IMG/VR virus record: IMGVR_UViG_3300042466_000204 | Span: 1 to 37,279 of that record | Reading direction: 5' to 3' (one strand) | DNA length: 37,279 nt | Source: a virus | Part shown: piece after piece, positions 16,127 to 24,279 of the stretch | Layout: each line of letters starts with the position of its first letter | How positions within the stretch are numbered: the stretch's first letter is position 1 | Translations under genes and position numbers: made by a program | Notes under the pieces: generated by a model | What the model was told of the DNA's origin: nothing | What the model saw: the letters and a program-made list of their open reading frames with translations, nothing else | The model's database searches: none

Positions 16127-17317
16127 TCATAGAAGATGACTAATATTTCTTCTAGTATCTTGACCACTCTCAAATCGATAGTAATGAAACAAGTATATAC
16201 CCTTAGCGATACCAATCCTTAGTCTATTTCGCATTATCTTTTTACAGAAATGGTAGTCAAAGAAATGTCCATTAATCTGAATGCCTCCTTCAGGAAATCC
16301 TCCGACTAGCAACCATGTCTTCTTGCTAAACAGCATAAACAGGCCACCAATAATTTGGTTAAAGAACATCACATTACTTCCATGCTCGTTGTATAAGTCA
16401 ACGGCAATCTTTCTGTGGTTCATGATATCAGAATCATCGGACTTTTGTCCTCCTACAAGCTGATAATGCAAACCTAGCCGATTAGTCATGCACCCAACTA
16501 GATCAAAGTCTCCTCTTTGTGCTATCTCCTCGCATTGCTGATATATCTTCTCGTGATACATCGGAAGCGTATCAATGTCTCGTAGACAAATCCAATCATC
16601 GTCAGGCAGACCACGAATCAAATCGTTTATTGCCTTTCCAATGTTCTTGTCAGACCTACCAGGAGTTATGTGGTGTACCTGAACACTCTTCCTTACCTCT
16701 ACCTTTCCCTTGTGCTGATTTATCGTAACAAAGGTTGCCATAACATTGTGTGGCTTGATATTCTCAGGACTTACATTTCTCCAATGAATAACATACGGAA
16801 ATGCCAACTCATCTCTGCTAGTATAATCCTGCACAATCTTCCATACACCATCCATCAAAATATTCTGCAATGCATCTCGATTCGACCGCACAAAGAAGTT
16901 AGTCTCCAGCAATCCTGCCTTGTCCTTGTACCTACTCTCCAAGTAATACCTAAACTGCCTCTTTACCTGATCCTCATTTACCTTTCCCTCATTCACCAAC
17001 TCCTTCGCTCTAGTGTACACATCTACATGGGCACGAGTCTTAAACCATATCGGGAAACTAGGTGGCTCATGGACAAAGGAAATATTCGCATCGGCATAGC
17101 AGACCAAATCGTATTCGCTTAGATACAAGTGTGATAGAAGCTTGTACTTCCTAGCTTCCTTCTGTCTATCTGTAATGCCATCCACCACTCGTATCTGCCA
17201 TCCATCAACATTAAGCTCTGCATTATCGGTAAATAACACAAAGTCCCACCCCTCAAACTTAGGGGCAGGACTGACATCATCGTAGTCTCCGAACAAGACC
17301 GAATAAATTACTTTCAT
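16127..17317 (-). CDS. Two-domain glycosyltransferase (DUF616-like N-term, GT2-like C-term)
   Basis: 396 aa from the ATG at 17317, which overlaps the upstream stop as ATGA. The N-terminal ~190 residues resemble the DUF616/TOD1 glycosyltransferase family (VIYSVLFGDYDDV, FVLFTDN, ARKYKLLSHLYL, YADANISF). The C-terminal half looks like a GT-A transferase: ITPGRSDKNIGKAINDLI, then DDDWICLRDIDTLPM with a DxD metal motif, and GGLFMLFSKKTWLLVGGFPEG. It probably adds two sugars to a virion or host acceptor. It lies in the head operon between portal and protease. The acceptor is unknown. Confidence 0.75.
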   Translation of the reverse strand: MKVIYSVLFGDYDDVSPAPKFEGWDFVLFTDNAELNVDGWQIRVVDGITDRQKEARKYKLLSHLYLSEYDLVCYADANISFVHEPPSFPIWFKTRAHVDVYTRAKELVNEGKVNEDQVKRQFRYYLESRYKDKAGLLETNFFVRSNRDALQNILMDGVWKIVQDYTSRDELAFPYVIHWRNVSPENIKPHNVMATFVTINQHKGKVEVRKSVQVHHITPGRSDKNIGKAINDLIRGLPDDDWICLRDIDTLPMYHEKIYQQCEEIAQRGDFDLVGCMTNRLGLHYQLVGGQKSDDSDIMNHRKIAVDLYNEHGSNVMFFNQIIGGLFMLFSKKTWLLVGGFPEGGIQINGHFFDYHFCKKIMRNRLRIGIAKGIYLFHYYRFESGQDTRRNISHLL

Positions 17318-17964
17318 CTTAAATTTCTCCAAGTTCTTTGCTCATAGAAGTTGTGATTGACATTTGAGCTTGCATATCCAAAGATACACTCATCCTTATC
17401 TGCCATAATACCTGGGAACTGCTCAGTCAAGTACCTGTCTAGCCTTAGCTTAACATTTTTTAGTCTAGCCTTAATTTTATCAGTAGCAAACCAATAGAAC
17501 GAACCAGAGTAGTGAAACGGATACGGAACATACGGAGGGCAGGGGAGTAACTTAGCACAAACACCTGCAAACAACTTGTCTCCCAACACAGGTGGATCAG
17601 TCAAGTTCTTTCGATACAGATGATTTATCCAAATGTCCAACCCTGCCCATACGGGTCTAGTAACTCCTTTGCAATGTGCATAGAATGTCATGCCACCATC
17701 TATCTCTACCAATGAGTCTAAGAAGTGAATACACTCCCCATACTTAGCATCGTTCTGCACTACTCGATAGTCACAATCTTTCGGCAGCATATCCACAATA
17801 GGTGCCAAAGAATAGTTGCCCTTTACGGCTATCTTAACTATCCTCTGACCATCAAACACATTCCAATACGCTTCCAAGAACTTTAAGTTCAAGACATGGT
17901 AATGGTTTAATGTCCCATCGTAGTAAATAAAGTAGATTAAATTTTTTCTAGCATCAGAGTCCAT
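17314..17964 (-). CDS. Putative glycosyltransferase-related protein
   Basis: A 216-aa protein with FYAHCKGVTR near residue 95 and HYSGSFYWFATDKI near residue 150. These motifs resemble polysaccharide-biosynthesis transferases that carry an H(S/C)KG element and an HYSGxFYW element. It is bracketed by a methyltransferase and a two-domain glycosyltransferase, so a joint role in building a short glycan is likely. It overlaps the methyltransferase gene by 28 bp and is ATGA-coupled to the next gene. The family assignment is from motif memory only. Confidence 0.55.
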   Translation of the reverse strand: MDSDARKNLIYFIYYDGTLNHYHVLNLKFLEAYWNVFDGQRIVKIAVKGNYSLAPIVDMLPKDCDYRVVQNDAKYGECIHFLDSLVEIDGGMTFYAHCKGVTRPVWAGLDIWINHLYRKNLTDPPVLGDKLFAGVCAKLLPCPPYVPYPFHYSGSFYWFATDKIKARLKNVKLRLDRYLTEQFPGIMADKDECIFGYASSNVNHNFYEQRTWRNLR

Positions 17965-18467
17965 GTCGTAGGAGTTGATGGTTTCTCTAATACCTTATAC
18001 CCTAGAACCTTCCAGAACGCAATCCATTCCTCCTCCTGCTTGATGTTAATATGTCCCCACTCTGCATCGTTCTCAGTAGTATGTGGAGTAGAGCTAAACA
18101 ATATCATCTTAGGCTCTATAACATCAATCGCATTCTTAATCTCTTGGTCGGTCATGTGTTCAGCTACCTCGATGAACAACATCATTTCCGCTGCCTTCGG
18201 TCTAGCAATCACCTTCAACTCACTATACTGCTCCTTGCAGTAGTCTCTATGGCTCTTAAACACATCTAGTGCCATGATGTTAAATCCCTCCCTACGCATC
18301 ACCTCACTATACACTCCTGTGCCACATCCGTAGTCAATTACACTACTCGGCTCAAACTTCTTGCAGTAGTTAGCTACACTCTTAGCTAAGCCTACAAACA
18401 ATTCATTGTTCATCGTTAGGTTCAGAGTCTCAATCTCTGCCTTCAAGAATTCTTCTTCTGATATCAT
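17937..18467 (-). CDS. Class I SAM-dependent methyltransferase
   Basis: A 176-aa Rossmann methyltransferase. Motif I is VIDYGCGTG at about residues 39-47, followed by an acidic strand end (NIMALDVF) and a VAEHMTD segment in the middle. The ending resembles enzymes acting on small molecules or glycans (FSSTPHTTENDAEWGHIN). It lacks DNA-methylase motifs such as DPPY or NPPY. It sits directly before two glycosyltransferase genes, so O-methylation of a phage-made sugar is a plausible role. Confidence 0.8.
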   Translation of the reverse strand: MISEEEFLKAEIETLNLTMNNELFVGLAKSVANYCKKFEPSSVIDYGCGTGVYSEVMRREGFNIMALDVFKSHRDYCKEQYSELKVIARPKAAEMMLFIEVAEHMTDQEIKNAIDVIEPKMILFSSTPHTTENDAEWGHINIKQEEEWIAFWKVLGYKVLEKPSTPTTWTLMLEKI

Positions 18468-18482
18468 CGTGTTTATATTTAG

Positions 18483-18677
18483 TTATGGCATTACAGAAAG
18501 CAGCTTTATAGTCTGCTCTATAATATCCTTTGTACTCATTCCTTCCTTGAATTCGAATGTATAATCCTCGGCCTTGCACCAGCAGGTATACTCCTCACCC
18601 AACCTCTGAGCCCTGACAGTTATTATCCCATCAACGGCTACAAAGTTCTTAGTCAAAATCTTGGTCTTCGTCATCAT
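18483..18677 (-). CDS. Small unknown protein downstream of portal
   Basis: 64 aa from the ATG at 18677; an in-frame upstream extension lies within the portal gene and is unlikely. The product has a beta-rich middle (FVAVDGIITVRAQRLGEEYT), two Cys/Trp residues (CWCKAEDY) and a helical end. I recognise no family. It overlaps the portal stop by 29 bp and is followed closely by the methyltransferase. Confidence 0.6.
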   Translation of the reverse strand: MMTKTKILTKNFVAVDGIITVRAQRLGEEYTCWCKAEDYTFEFKEGMSTKDIIEQTIKLLSVMP

Positions 18678-20064
18678 CTTCGATGTCTTGGTCTTGTCTC
18701 GGTACATTTCTACCACTCGGAACAGTATCAACATCCAAGTCTCCACCCCTCATGTCTGCCAACGGCATATAGTTCGTAGGAACCAACACCTGAGTCTCAT
18801 CCACAATCGTTCCATATCCTAGTGCCTCACGAATCTCATCCTGGCTGAATACCATCGCCTGACGCATCCAATGAACCAACTCCTTCTTATCGCCTTCCAA
18901 TTCAGGATAAACATCGGTATCAGACATTACTACCAAGGTATTATCTCCATACCATTGACGAACCATCTTAGTCCACACATCATCCATCTTTCTTAGCAAT
19001 GGCAATACGCAGTTTGTAATTACCCTCGTATCACCCGTCTCACTATTCGCCAATGTTCCCTGAGGAGTCAGCAACTGAGATGGATATCCGTAGATGTTAG
19101 CAATCTGTCGTTCCAAGTCTGCGTTGAAGTCCAAGATACCCATGTCCACAGGACTCAAGCCTATCTGCACCCACTTCAGGTCACTCGGAGTCACAACAAT
19201 GTCTCCTGCGTTGTGGGCACCCATGTGGTTCTGTCTAAACGAATCGTTAATCGCAACCGCCTGCTCAGCAGTCAACTCACTCTGATCGCTGTGTCGTGCA
19301 TTACCACTCACAATACCACTCGGCCCCATGTTCGCAAACAACGAACCCTGAGCCACATCAGCATATCTCTTCTGAGAGATAATACTTACACTCGACCTCA
19401 ACGGACTTAACCCCCAGAATGTACTCTCATATCCTTGCCATTCAGACACAGGGTTGAAGTACTTAAAGTGAGCAATCTGCTCATTAGGAATAATATTCTC
19501 AAAGTTATATGTAATCGCATATCCTGCCAATGGCTGAGTTCTCTCTCCTGACATCACAGGCTTTACAGTCGGACTCGGAACACTCCATAACTCAATCGGC
19601 TGCTTGGCTCTCACTCCTGCACCAGGTACACTAGCGTAGACAATCGCATTCCCCGTAATCAACAGATACCCTGCAACTTCCTCTCTCAACTGTCTTCCTG
19701 TGCTAGTCGGGTTCGGCATATCCATCAACTGCAAGAACGGATGATTCTCTACCGACTCAAATGCTTTCACCCTCAACTTCGCCAACTCAGTAGCATTCTC
19801 CTTACTCTTCAAATACTTTCTCTTAGCGTAGTACTTCTCTGCAAACCGCTTGTCCTTAATCTTATACAACATCGGTGCAGCATCCGCACTCTTCTCTACT
19901 ATCTTAGAAACTACTGACTGAACAACAGGGATAGCCTTATACGCTTTATCAATGTAAATACCATCCTTTGCATCATAAGGCATCCATACTCCCTTAATAT
20001 ACTGCCATTGCAAAGCCACAGGCAAACCTGCATCCTTAGTTCTAAACGCTTTCAGTAGATTCAT
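18649..20064 (-). CDS. Portal protein (HK97 family)
   Basis: A 471-aa portal, placed after the large terminase. Family traits seen: YKAIPVVQSVVSKIVEKSAD near residue 45, HPFLQLMDMPNP, LLITGNAIVYA, VPSPTVKPVMS, the conserved IAHFKYFNPVSEWQG...GLSPLRSSV block, and a C-terminal helical stem. The tail is strongly acidic (EDDDEDQDFD). It forms the dodecameric DNA channel at one vertex. Confidence 0.93.
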   Translation of the reverse strand: MNLLKAFRTKDAGLPVALQWQYIKGVWMPYDAKDGIYIDKAYKAIPVVQSVVSKIVEKSADAAPMLYKIKDKRFAEKYYAKRKYLKSKENATELAKLRVKAFESVENHPFLQLMDMPNPTSTGRQLREEVAGYLLITGNAIVYASVPGAGVRAKQPIELWSVPSPTVKPVMSGERTQPLAGYAITYNFENIIPNEQIAHFKYFNPVSEWQGYESTFWGLSPLRSSVSIISQKRYADVAQGSLFANMGPSGIVSGNARHSDQSELTAEQAVAINDSFRQNHMGAHNAGDIVVTPSDLKWVQIGLSPVDMGILDFNADLERQIANIYGYPSQLLTPQGTLANSETGDTRVITNCVLPLLRKMDDVWTKMVRQWYGDNTLVVMSDTDVYPELEGDKKELVHWMRQAMVFSQDEIREALGYGTIVDETQVLVPTNYMPLADMRGGDLDVDTVPSGRNVPRQDQDIEDDDEDQDFD

Positions 20065-20096
20065 CTATATCTCACTTTTTTGTAAAAGTACTAATT

Positions 20097-21332
20097 TTAC
20101 CTAAATAATTTTCCTTTTATCAATACGAACCCATTACTTCGGTTCTTGACCATCAACTCAGTCAATCCCCATACCAACGCATCCACTCTATCGGGCGACT
20201 TCCCCTTATCAGGGTCGAAGGTAACCATCTGACTCTCTAGCAACGGAAAGCTCCCTACATGGTACACCTGCCCCTTCTCATACAACGAATATACAGGCTC
20301 CGCTCTCACATACTTACCCTTGGTAGCAGAAACTAGCTTAATCCTCGTGGTAGTCCCCTGAGCCTTCAATACAGCCTCCACCATGTCTCCACCCTGGTTC
20401 TTCTCTGCCACAATACAATCCGCATTCCACCTGAACGCTGCATCGTTTGCAATCTTCGCCCAATGGTTCGGAGAATACTTCCCACTCAAATCCTCCAACA
20501 CATACCCAAACCCTTCCTTACACTTACCAACCACGATGATACCCGTCTCATCACTATTCATGTTCGCAGTCACGGCAGGATCAAGTGCAACCACAATCCT
20601 CTTCAAGTTCGGAGCTTCATCAACCCTCGCCTTTCCAATAATCGCCCTGTTCCACAACATCCCTTCAGCATCATCCAACCAAGTCCCCATGAACAAGTGG
20701 TCATACCTCGCCCTGTTCTCTCGCTTGGTCTTCTCAGCAGCCTGAACAAACGACTCACTCAGATTTATCTTATTATCCAAGTAAGTCGTATGAATATAAG
20801 TCGTATCCTTTCTTTTATTCTTAACAAAGTCCTTATAAATCCAATGACTCTTGTAACTCGGGTTCATCACCAAGATAACCCTATTATAAACATCCTTAGC
20901 CCTGATACTCAAGTCCACCTTATCAAATATCTCAGGGTCTGTCAATTCCTCAGCCTCATCCACTACCCATGTCGACAAACCAGCAATAGACTTCAGATTT
21001 GCCGTGTTTACTCCTGAGCTAGTTTTTATTCCACGAAATAGAATTTTAGAACCTGTTAGCTTATTTATAATCTCACTCTGAGTCACATCAAAGTCATTCA
21101 TCTTTCCCATAATCTCAATCTTATCCAAGAACTCTGGAATAATCGAAATAAACGCAGATACCAAGGTGTATCTAGTGAAAAGAATTACATGACCCTTCTC
21201 ATAGGTCAAGTTCAGCAGAAACAAAGCCAATGTCCAAGATTTACCACTTCCTCTACCACCCGTAATCAAATAGTACCTCGTGTCAGGCTGCTCGTAGAAT
21301 AATGGCTTGTAATCGTCTAAAAGTTGAATCAT
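20097..21332 (-). CDS. terL: Terminase large subunit
   Basis: 411 aa from the ATG at 21332. A GTG at 21383 would extend it, but those codons lie in a tandem repeat and the ATG is preferred. The ATPase has Walker A GGRGSGKS at residues 25-32 and Walker B WVVDEAEE near 122-129. The nuclease domain shows the RNase H-like acidic residues: Asp251 (VVALDPAV), Glu310 (CIVAEKNQGG) and Asp384 (DRVDALVWGL). It packages DNA into proheads with the portal and small subunit. Confidence 0.95.
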   Translation of the reverse strand: MIQLLDDYKPLFYEQPDTRYYLITGGRGSGKSWTLALFLLNLTYEKGHVILFTRYTLVSAFISIIPEFLDKIEIMGKMNDFDVTQSEIINKLTGSKILFRGIKTSSGVNTANLKSIAGLSTWVVDEAEELTDPEIFDKVDLSIRAKDVYNRVILVMNPSYKSHWIYKDFVKNKRKDTTYIHTTYLDNKINLSESFVQAAEKTKRENRARYDHLFMGTWLDDAEGMLWNRAIIGKARVDEAPNLKRIVVALDPAVTANMNSDETGIIVVGKCKEGFGYVLEDLSGKYSPNHWAKIANDAAFRWNADCIVAEKNQGGDMVEAVLKAQGTTTRIKLVSATKGKYVRAEPVYSLYEKGQVYHVGSFPLLESQMVTFDPDKGKSPDRVDALVWGLTELMVKNRSNGFVLIKGKLFR

Positions 21333-21335
21333 AGC

Positions 21336-21473
21336 TAAATTAATTAATTGGGGATTTCCATTTTCCGTTTGATTCCTGTACACTCAGAAACATACCCCCC
21401 CATGGGTAAATTATTTAATTGGGGAAATCCACTTTCCAACCGGTTGCCGTACACTCACGAACATACCTCCCCC
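21336..21473. repeat. Tandem imperfect repeat, period 71, between terS and terL
   Basis: Units at 21336-21402 and 21407-21473 match at 53 of 67 positions by eye. Conserved blocks are TTAATTGGGGA, TTTCC, GTACACTCA and AACATACC. It fills the gap between the two terminase genes. It could be a packaging recognition site, a regulatory leader or a terminase-binding element. The second unit overlaps no credible coding sequence. Confidence 0.8.
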
Positions 21474-21497
21474 TATTGTAACATATTGATACATAGT

Positions 21498-21833
21498 TTA
21501 TTCTTCGCCCAGGTCATGGATGGCCAACGCTTCATCTTCATCCTCTACTATCTTCGCATTCTCGATTGCAATACTCTTACCAATCCATTGAATAGGTGGT
21601 GCAATCTTCTCTCCATTAGTTGTCAGATCAATCTGCTGCTTGGGTAATCCGAACCTATACGAAAGCCAAAGTTTGAGTGCTTGCGTGTCTCCTTGTTGGC
21701 ACTTGTATAGCAGTGCATCCCATATCTGCTGCGGTGCTGCCAACGCATCCATTTGTTCGATGAGTTTAACCTCCATTATCTTCGGAGGTCGACCGCTGTT
21801 TGGCCTCGGCCCTCCTCTCTTCTTCTTCTCCAT
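21498..21833 (-). CDS. terS: Terminase small subunit
   Basis: A 111-aa protein at the head of the virion operon. The N-terminus KKKRGGPRPNSGRPPK is the basic, AT-hook-like opening common in small terminases, followed by helices (LIEQMDALAAPQQIWDALLY) and a C-terminal acidic tail that may contact the large subunit. It would bind the packaging site, possibly the tandem repeat just downstream. Confidence 0.85.
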   Translation of the reverse strand: MEKKKRGGPRPNSGRPPKIMEVKLIEQMDALAAPQQIWDALLYKCQQGDTQALKLWLSYRFGLPKQQIDLTTNGEKIAPPIQWIGKSIAIENAKIVEDEDEALAIHDLGEE

Positions 21834-21876
21834 ATCTTACAAGGTTCTGTACCTCGATTGGTTTAAATCGGTTAAC

Positions 21877-21884
21877 CAAACCTA
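21877..21884 (-). promoter_or_regulatory. Candidate leftward promoter (-7 box) for the virion operon
   Basis: On the minus strand TAGGTTTG matches the TAnnTTTG box and lies 44 bases upstream of the terS start. The -33 element is only T-rich, not a clear TTTG. Palindromic GGTTAACC overlaps its downstream side (21871-21878), a possible operator for early/late switching. Confidence 0.45.
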
Positions 21885-21936
21885 AAGGTAGTTTAAAAAA
21901 AATATACTAATCATTAAAAAATATATTACAATTCCC

Positions 21937-21966
21937 TTGTAGTTAATACAAACCTTTGTACATTTG
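21937..21966 (+). promoter_or_regulatory. Candidate rightward early promoter
   Basis: TTG at 21937-21939 and TACATTTG at 21959-21966 are 19 bp apart, matching the Bacteroidota consensus. It faces the early genes, with a leader of about 25-30 bases before the ATG at 21996. The overlapping 14-mer TACAAACCTTTGTA (21947-21960) recurs with one change before the replicase gene. Confidence 0.65.
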
Positions 21967-21995
21967 GTAAATGTTTAACCAAAACCCATAAAAAC

Positions 21996-22082
21996 ATGAC
22001 AGATTTAATCATCATTTGCAGCGGAACAATCCTAGTTTTCGCCCTTACTTATTTCTTAACCCCTAAACCAGTAAACCAATGA
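21996..22082 (+). CDS. 28-aa membrane peptide
   Basis: The first frame after the early promoter: a 28-residue peptide with one hydrophobic helix (LIIICSGTILVFALTYFL) and a short polar tail. Its stop overlaps the next ATG (ATGA at 22079-22082), which argues for real translation. Function unknown; first early genes of phages often disturb the host. Confidence 0.55.
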   Translation: MTDLIIICSGTILVFALTYFLTPKPVNQ

Positions 22083-22180
22083 AAAAGACTTTGAAAGCGA
22101 TTGGACTTGTAATTTATTTCATCGTGGCATTAATCCCGATTTTTATTTTGGGTTATATGTTAGGCCTTAAACTACTTTAA
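22079..22180 (+). CDS. 33-aa membrane peptide
   Basis: Starts inside the previous stop (ATGA). The peptide has a basic start (MKKTLKA) and a single long hydrophobic helix with a Gly/Pro kink (VALIPIFILGYMLG). It is followed three bases later by the next gene. No family recognised; a small inner-membrane early protein is inferred. Confidence 0.55.
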   Translation: MKKTLKAIGLVIYFIVALIPIFILGYMLGLKLL

Positions 22181-22183
22181 AGC

Positions 22184-22444
22184 ATGGAACTAGAACAGAA
22201 TATGGAATGGCTTACGCAATGGTTTCCCGATGAAAACCACGCAAAAGGCTTTGAGTTGGCAAAGAAAACACCTCATAGTAAAAGCACTTCGTACCATTCG
22301 GGCGGAGGTTTTACTCATTTGTTTTTGCACTTAATGGATGGCAGAGTAATGGCAATTCACTTTATGGACTTTGAGGTTGAGACCTCAGAGAAAAAATTCG
22401 ACACCCTAGAAAATTATCTTGATGAATGTTTTAACACCTACTAA
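22184..22444 (+). CDS. 86-aa unknown early protein
   Basis: A small soluble acidic protein with a Trp-rich start (MEWLTQWFPDE), a central His-containing strand region (SYHSGGGFTHLFLHLMDG) and an acidic helical end (LENYLDECF). The DNA codes without in-frame rarity and lies tightly in the early operon. I do not recognise the family. Confidence 0.65.
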   Translation: MELEQNMEWLTQWFPDENHAKGFELAKKTPHSKSTSYHSGGGFTHLFLHLMDGRVMAIHFMDFEVETSEKKFDTLENYLDECFNTY

Positions 22445-22448
22445 AAAA

Positions 22449-22910
22449 ATGGAAAATCTAACTACTAAAACCGCAATTCAGTTTTTAAAATCTAAAGGAT
22501 TTTATACAGGTTCTCTTTTTCATAGAACTATGGTAAAAGAGAAGTACAACATTAGCAACGAACAAGCAGATAAGATTTTAAAGGAGGTTGTCGAGCAAGA
22601 TGGAATTTGGGAGAGAATATATGATGGTATTGATATTTGCTGTGAGTTTAATTTAATAAAGCCTTGGAAAGAGGTTACGGAATTTGATGTACTAGAAATG
22701 TCTAGAGAAAGGTTGATTTCTTTCTTGTATTGGAATGACAGAAACGGAAGTTGGGAGGGCGAAGATGATTTCCCACCCTTGACACTAGAAGAGGCTAGAG
22801 AATTTGCAATCCGTTTTATTCTTTGCGAGGAAATGGACTCTGAAGAGTTCGGATACCCAACCGAAAACCAACACTTCCTAAATGAACTATTAAAAAAAAT
22901 TAATCAATAA
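22449..22910 (+). CDS. 153-aa unknown early protein
   Basis: Started at the ATG at 22449, just after the previous stop; an upstream ATG at 22419 lies inside the preceding gene. The N-terminal half is helical with a KEKYNISNEQADKILKEVV segment suggestive of a small winged-helix-like unit. The C-terminal half is acidic (NGSWEGEDDFPPLTLEEARE). No membrane segments. Function unknown. Confidence 0.65.
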   Translation: MENLTTKTAIQFLKSKGFYTGSLFHRTMVKEKYNISNEQADKILKEVVEQDGIWERIYDGIDICCEFNLIKPWKEVTEFDVLEMSRERLISFLYWNDRNGSWEGEDDFPPLTLEEAREFAIRFILCEEMDSEEFGYPTENQHFLNELLKKINQ

Positions 22911-22927
22911 CTAAAACACTAACTAAC

Positions 22928-23203
22928 ATGAACAATCAGAAATCATTTGCCTATTGTGAGGCAGTCGGAAAATCAAAAGTTTGGGCAGCATACGCTGAGT
23001 ATTTCGCTTGCGAAGAAATCCTTGAGGAAGATTTTAATCATAATTCGGGCTATGTTTATTTATACCTTGAAGGTGTAGCTATTGGGAGTTTACTTGGTGG
23101 AGATGTTGAATTCATAGTGTATAATGAAGAGACAGATGGGGAAATGTTTTTCGACACTTACCAAGAACTTGAGCAACATTGGGAGTCTGCTAAACAAGGT
23201 TAA
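22928..23203 (+). CDS. 91-aa acidic unknown early protein
   Basis: A strongly acidic 91-aa protein with a mixed helix-strand layout (AAYAEYFACEEILEEDF, then YVYLYLEGVAIGSLLGGDVE). Such acidic small early proteins sometimes mimic DNA or inhibit host factors, but nothing specific is seen. A terminator follows 29 bases after its stop. Confidence 0.65.
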   Translation: MNNQKSFAYCEAVGKSKVWAAYAEYFACEEILEEDFNHNSGYVYLYLEGVAIGSLLGGDVEFIVYNEETDGEMFFDTYQELEQHWESAKQG

Positions 23204-23232
23204 CCGAGGAGGCTTTAGTAGCCGAAACAATT

Positions 23233-23250
23233 GGGGCGAAAGCCCCTTTT
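23233..23250 (+). terminator. Terminator closing the first early gene group
   Basis: GGGGC (23233-23237), a GAAA tetraloop and GCCCC (23242-23246), followed by TTTT. The stem is short but GC-rich with a stabilising loop. It probably acts as an attenuator before the 105-aa gene. Confidence 0.7.
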
Positions 23251-23274
23251 GTCTTAACCATAAACAATAAAAAC

Positions 23275-23592
23275 ATGATTACAGAAATTAGAAAGAATAG
23301 CAAATGGGAGGCTTTAAAAGACTTCAACATTGGGATTGGTTCGCATAGTCAGAACCCAAACACAACAAGACTACTAATAAAAAAAGGGACTTTCCTAGTA
23401 TGGGATGAAGACTCGCCAAATGGTAATGTTTGGTTTTATGTAGTAGTTGACGGAATAAAGCACAGAGGGAAAATAGAATGCGGATGCATTTTGAATGCAG
23501 TAAAAGATAATAGAATCCAATTAATTGACAATGGCCAAGGTTTTGCCATTTATGGCGAATCCTATGTAAAAAGGTATGTAGACAGTTTGTAG
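23275..23592 (+). CDS. 105-aa unknown early protein
   Basis: A basic-to-neutral, strand-rich protein (NTTRLLIKKGTFLVWDED, VWFYVVVDGIKHRGKI) suggestive of a small beta-barrel. There are two Cys in ECGCIL. No recognised family. It is isolated between a terminator and the 447-bp repeat-rich gap, so it may have its own weak promoter in the short space after the terminator. Confidence 0.6.
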   Translation: MITEIRKNSKWEALKDFNIGIGSHSQNPNTTRLLIKKGTFLVWDEDSPNGNVWFYVVVDGIKHRGKIECGCILNAVKDNRIQLIDNGQGFAIYGESYVKRYVDSL

Positions 23593-24039
23593 GATCAGTA
23601 CCAACCTTTAAATTTTAGCCTATTTTAAGCCCATTTAAGACCTTTAATTTTTCGCCTATGTAACACCACTCAAAAAAATATATCGTTCAACCAGCGGCTT
23701 AAAAATGCCCTCCTTTGCCTTTCTAGGTTTCAAGGTGGCTATGCCATGCCGAGCCCCGAACGGACCCAAACAGGCACGGGCACCCCGACCCCATAGTGTA
23801 AAACATGGCGGTTAGACCCATAGTGTAAAACATGGCGGAAAAATAGCCATAGTGTAAAACAAAACCAGGTTGACCCCCTGGTGGAAAATAAAATTTCTCT
23901 GGGGTGTTAGTGTAAAACAAAACCATTTATCCAAGAAAATTACCCTTAGTGTAAAACAAAAATAATTTTGACAATTCACTTGCATTTGTTGTGCAGACTC
24001 TTGTACCTTAGCATCATTAATCACTTAAACACAAACAAA
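23593..24039. promoter_or_regulatory. Repeat-rich regulatory region without credible genes
   Basis: This 447-base gap holds five exact copies of TAGTGTAAAACA (starting at 23794, 23821, 23850, 23908 and 23947), a GC-rich patch at about 23735-23795 and a hairpin ACCAGG/CCTGGT near 23864-23880. The frames across it merely translate the repeats. A possible promoter at its right end (TTG and TACCTTAG, about 21 bases apart) would drive the 79-aa gene at 24040. It may be an operator array or a second origin. Confidence 0.65.
23794..23958 (+). repeat. Five direct copies of a 12-mer (iteron/operator array)
   Basis: TAGTGTAAAACA occurs at 23794-23805, 23821-23832, 23850-23861, 23908-23919 and 23947-23958, spaced 27, 29, 58 and 39 bases. 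The first two copies sit in a larger CCATAGTGTAAAACATGGCGG context with CCAT/ATGG inverted ends. The third and fourth share AAAACCA after the core. The core resembles the GTGTAAAC units at 26368-26637. Confidence 0.9.
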
Positions 24040-24279
24040 ATGTTAAAAGATCACCACTTTATTCTTGAGCAGTCTGGGTTTACCCTGGAGCTTGAATCCT
24101 TCTCCAACGAAGGCATTGTCCTAGACCTATTCTTTGGCAATGGCAAGTCCCTTACCCTAGAGCTGTACGATGACCTCAACGAGCGGTTTACAGACCACTA
24201 TCGGGTTATCTGTGCCATCCTTGATCCTTTTATTGTTGAACAACTAGAAGCCAATGTAAGACAATGCTTTACGAAATGA
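24040..24279 (+). CDS. 79-aa unknown protein
   Basis: First gene of the recombination-replication run; started at 24040, the first ATG after the repeat array. A soluble protein with strands (FTLELESF, IVLDLFFGNGKSLTLEL) then helices (DPFIVEQLEANVRQCF). I recognise no family. It is coupled by ATGA (24276-24279) to the HTH gene downstream. Confidence 0.65.
   Translation: MLKDHHFILEQSGFTLELESFSNEGIVLDLFFGNGKSLTLELYDDLNERFTDHYRVICAILDPFIVEQLEANVRQCFTK

Noticed and set aside
23794-23958. Repeats as a possible CRISPR array
   Set aside because: Units are 12 bases with irregular spacing and no spacer structure or Cas genes; operator or iteron use fits better.
23723-24024. Minus-strand frames across the gene-free region
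   Set aside because: They translate the repeated 12-mer (recurring MFYTMG-type strings) and lack any sign of a real protein.
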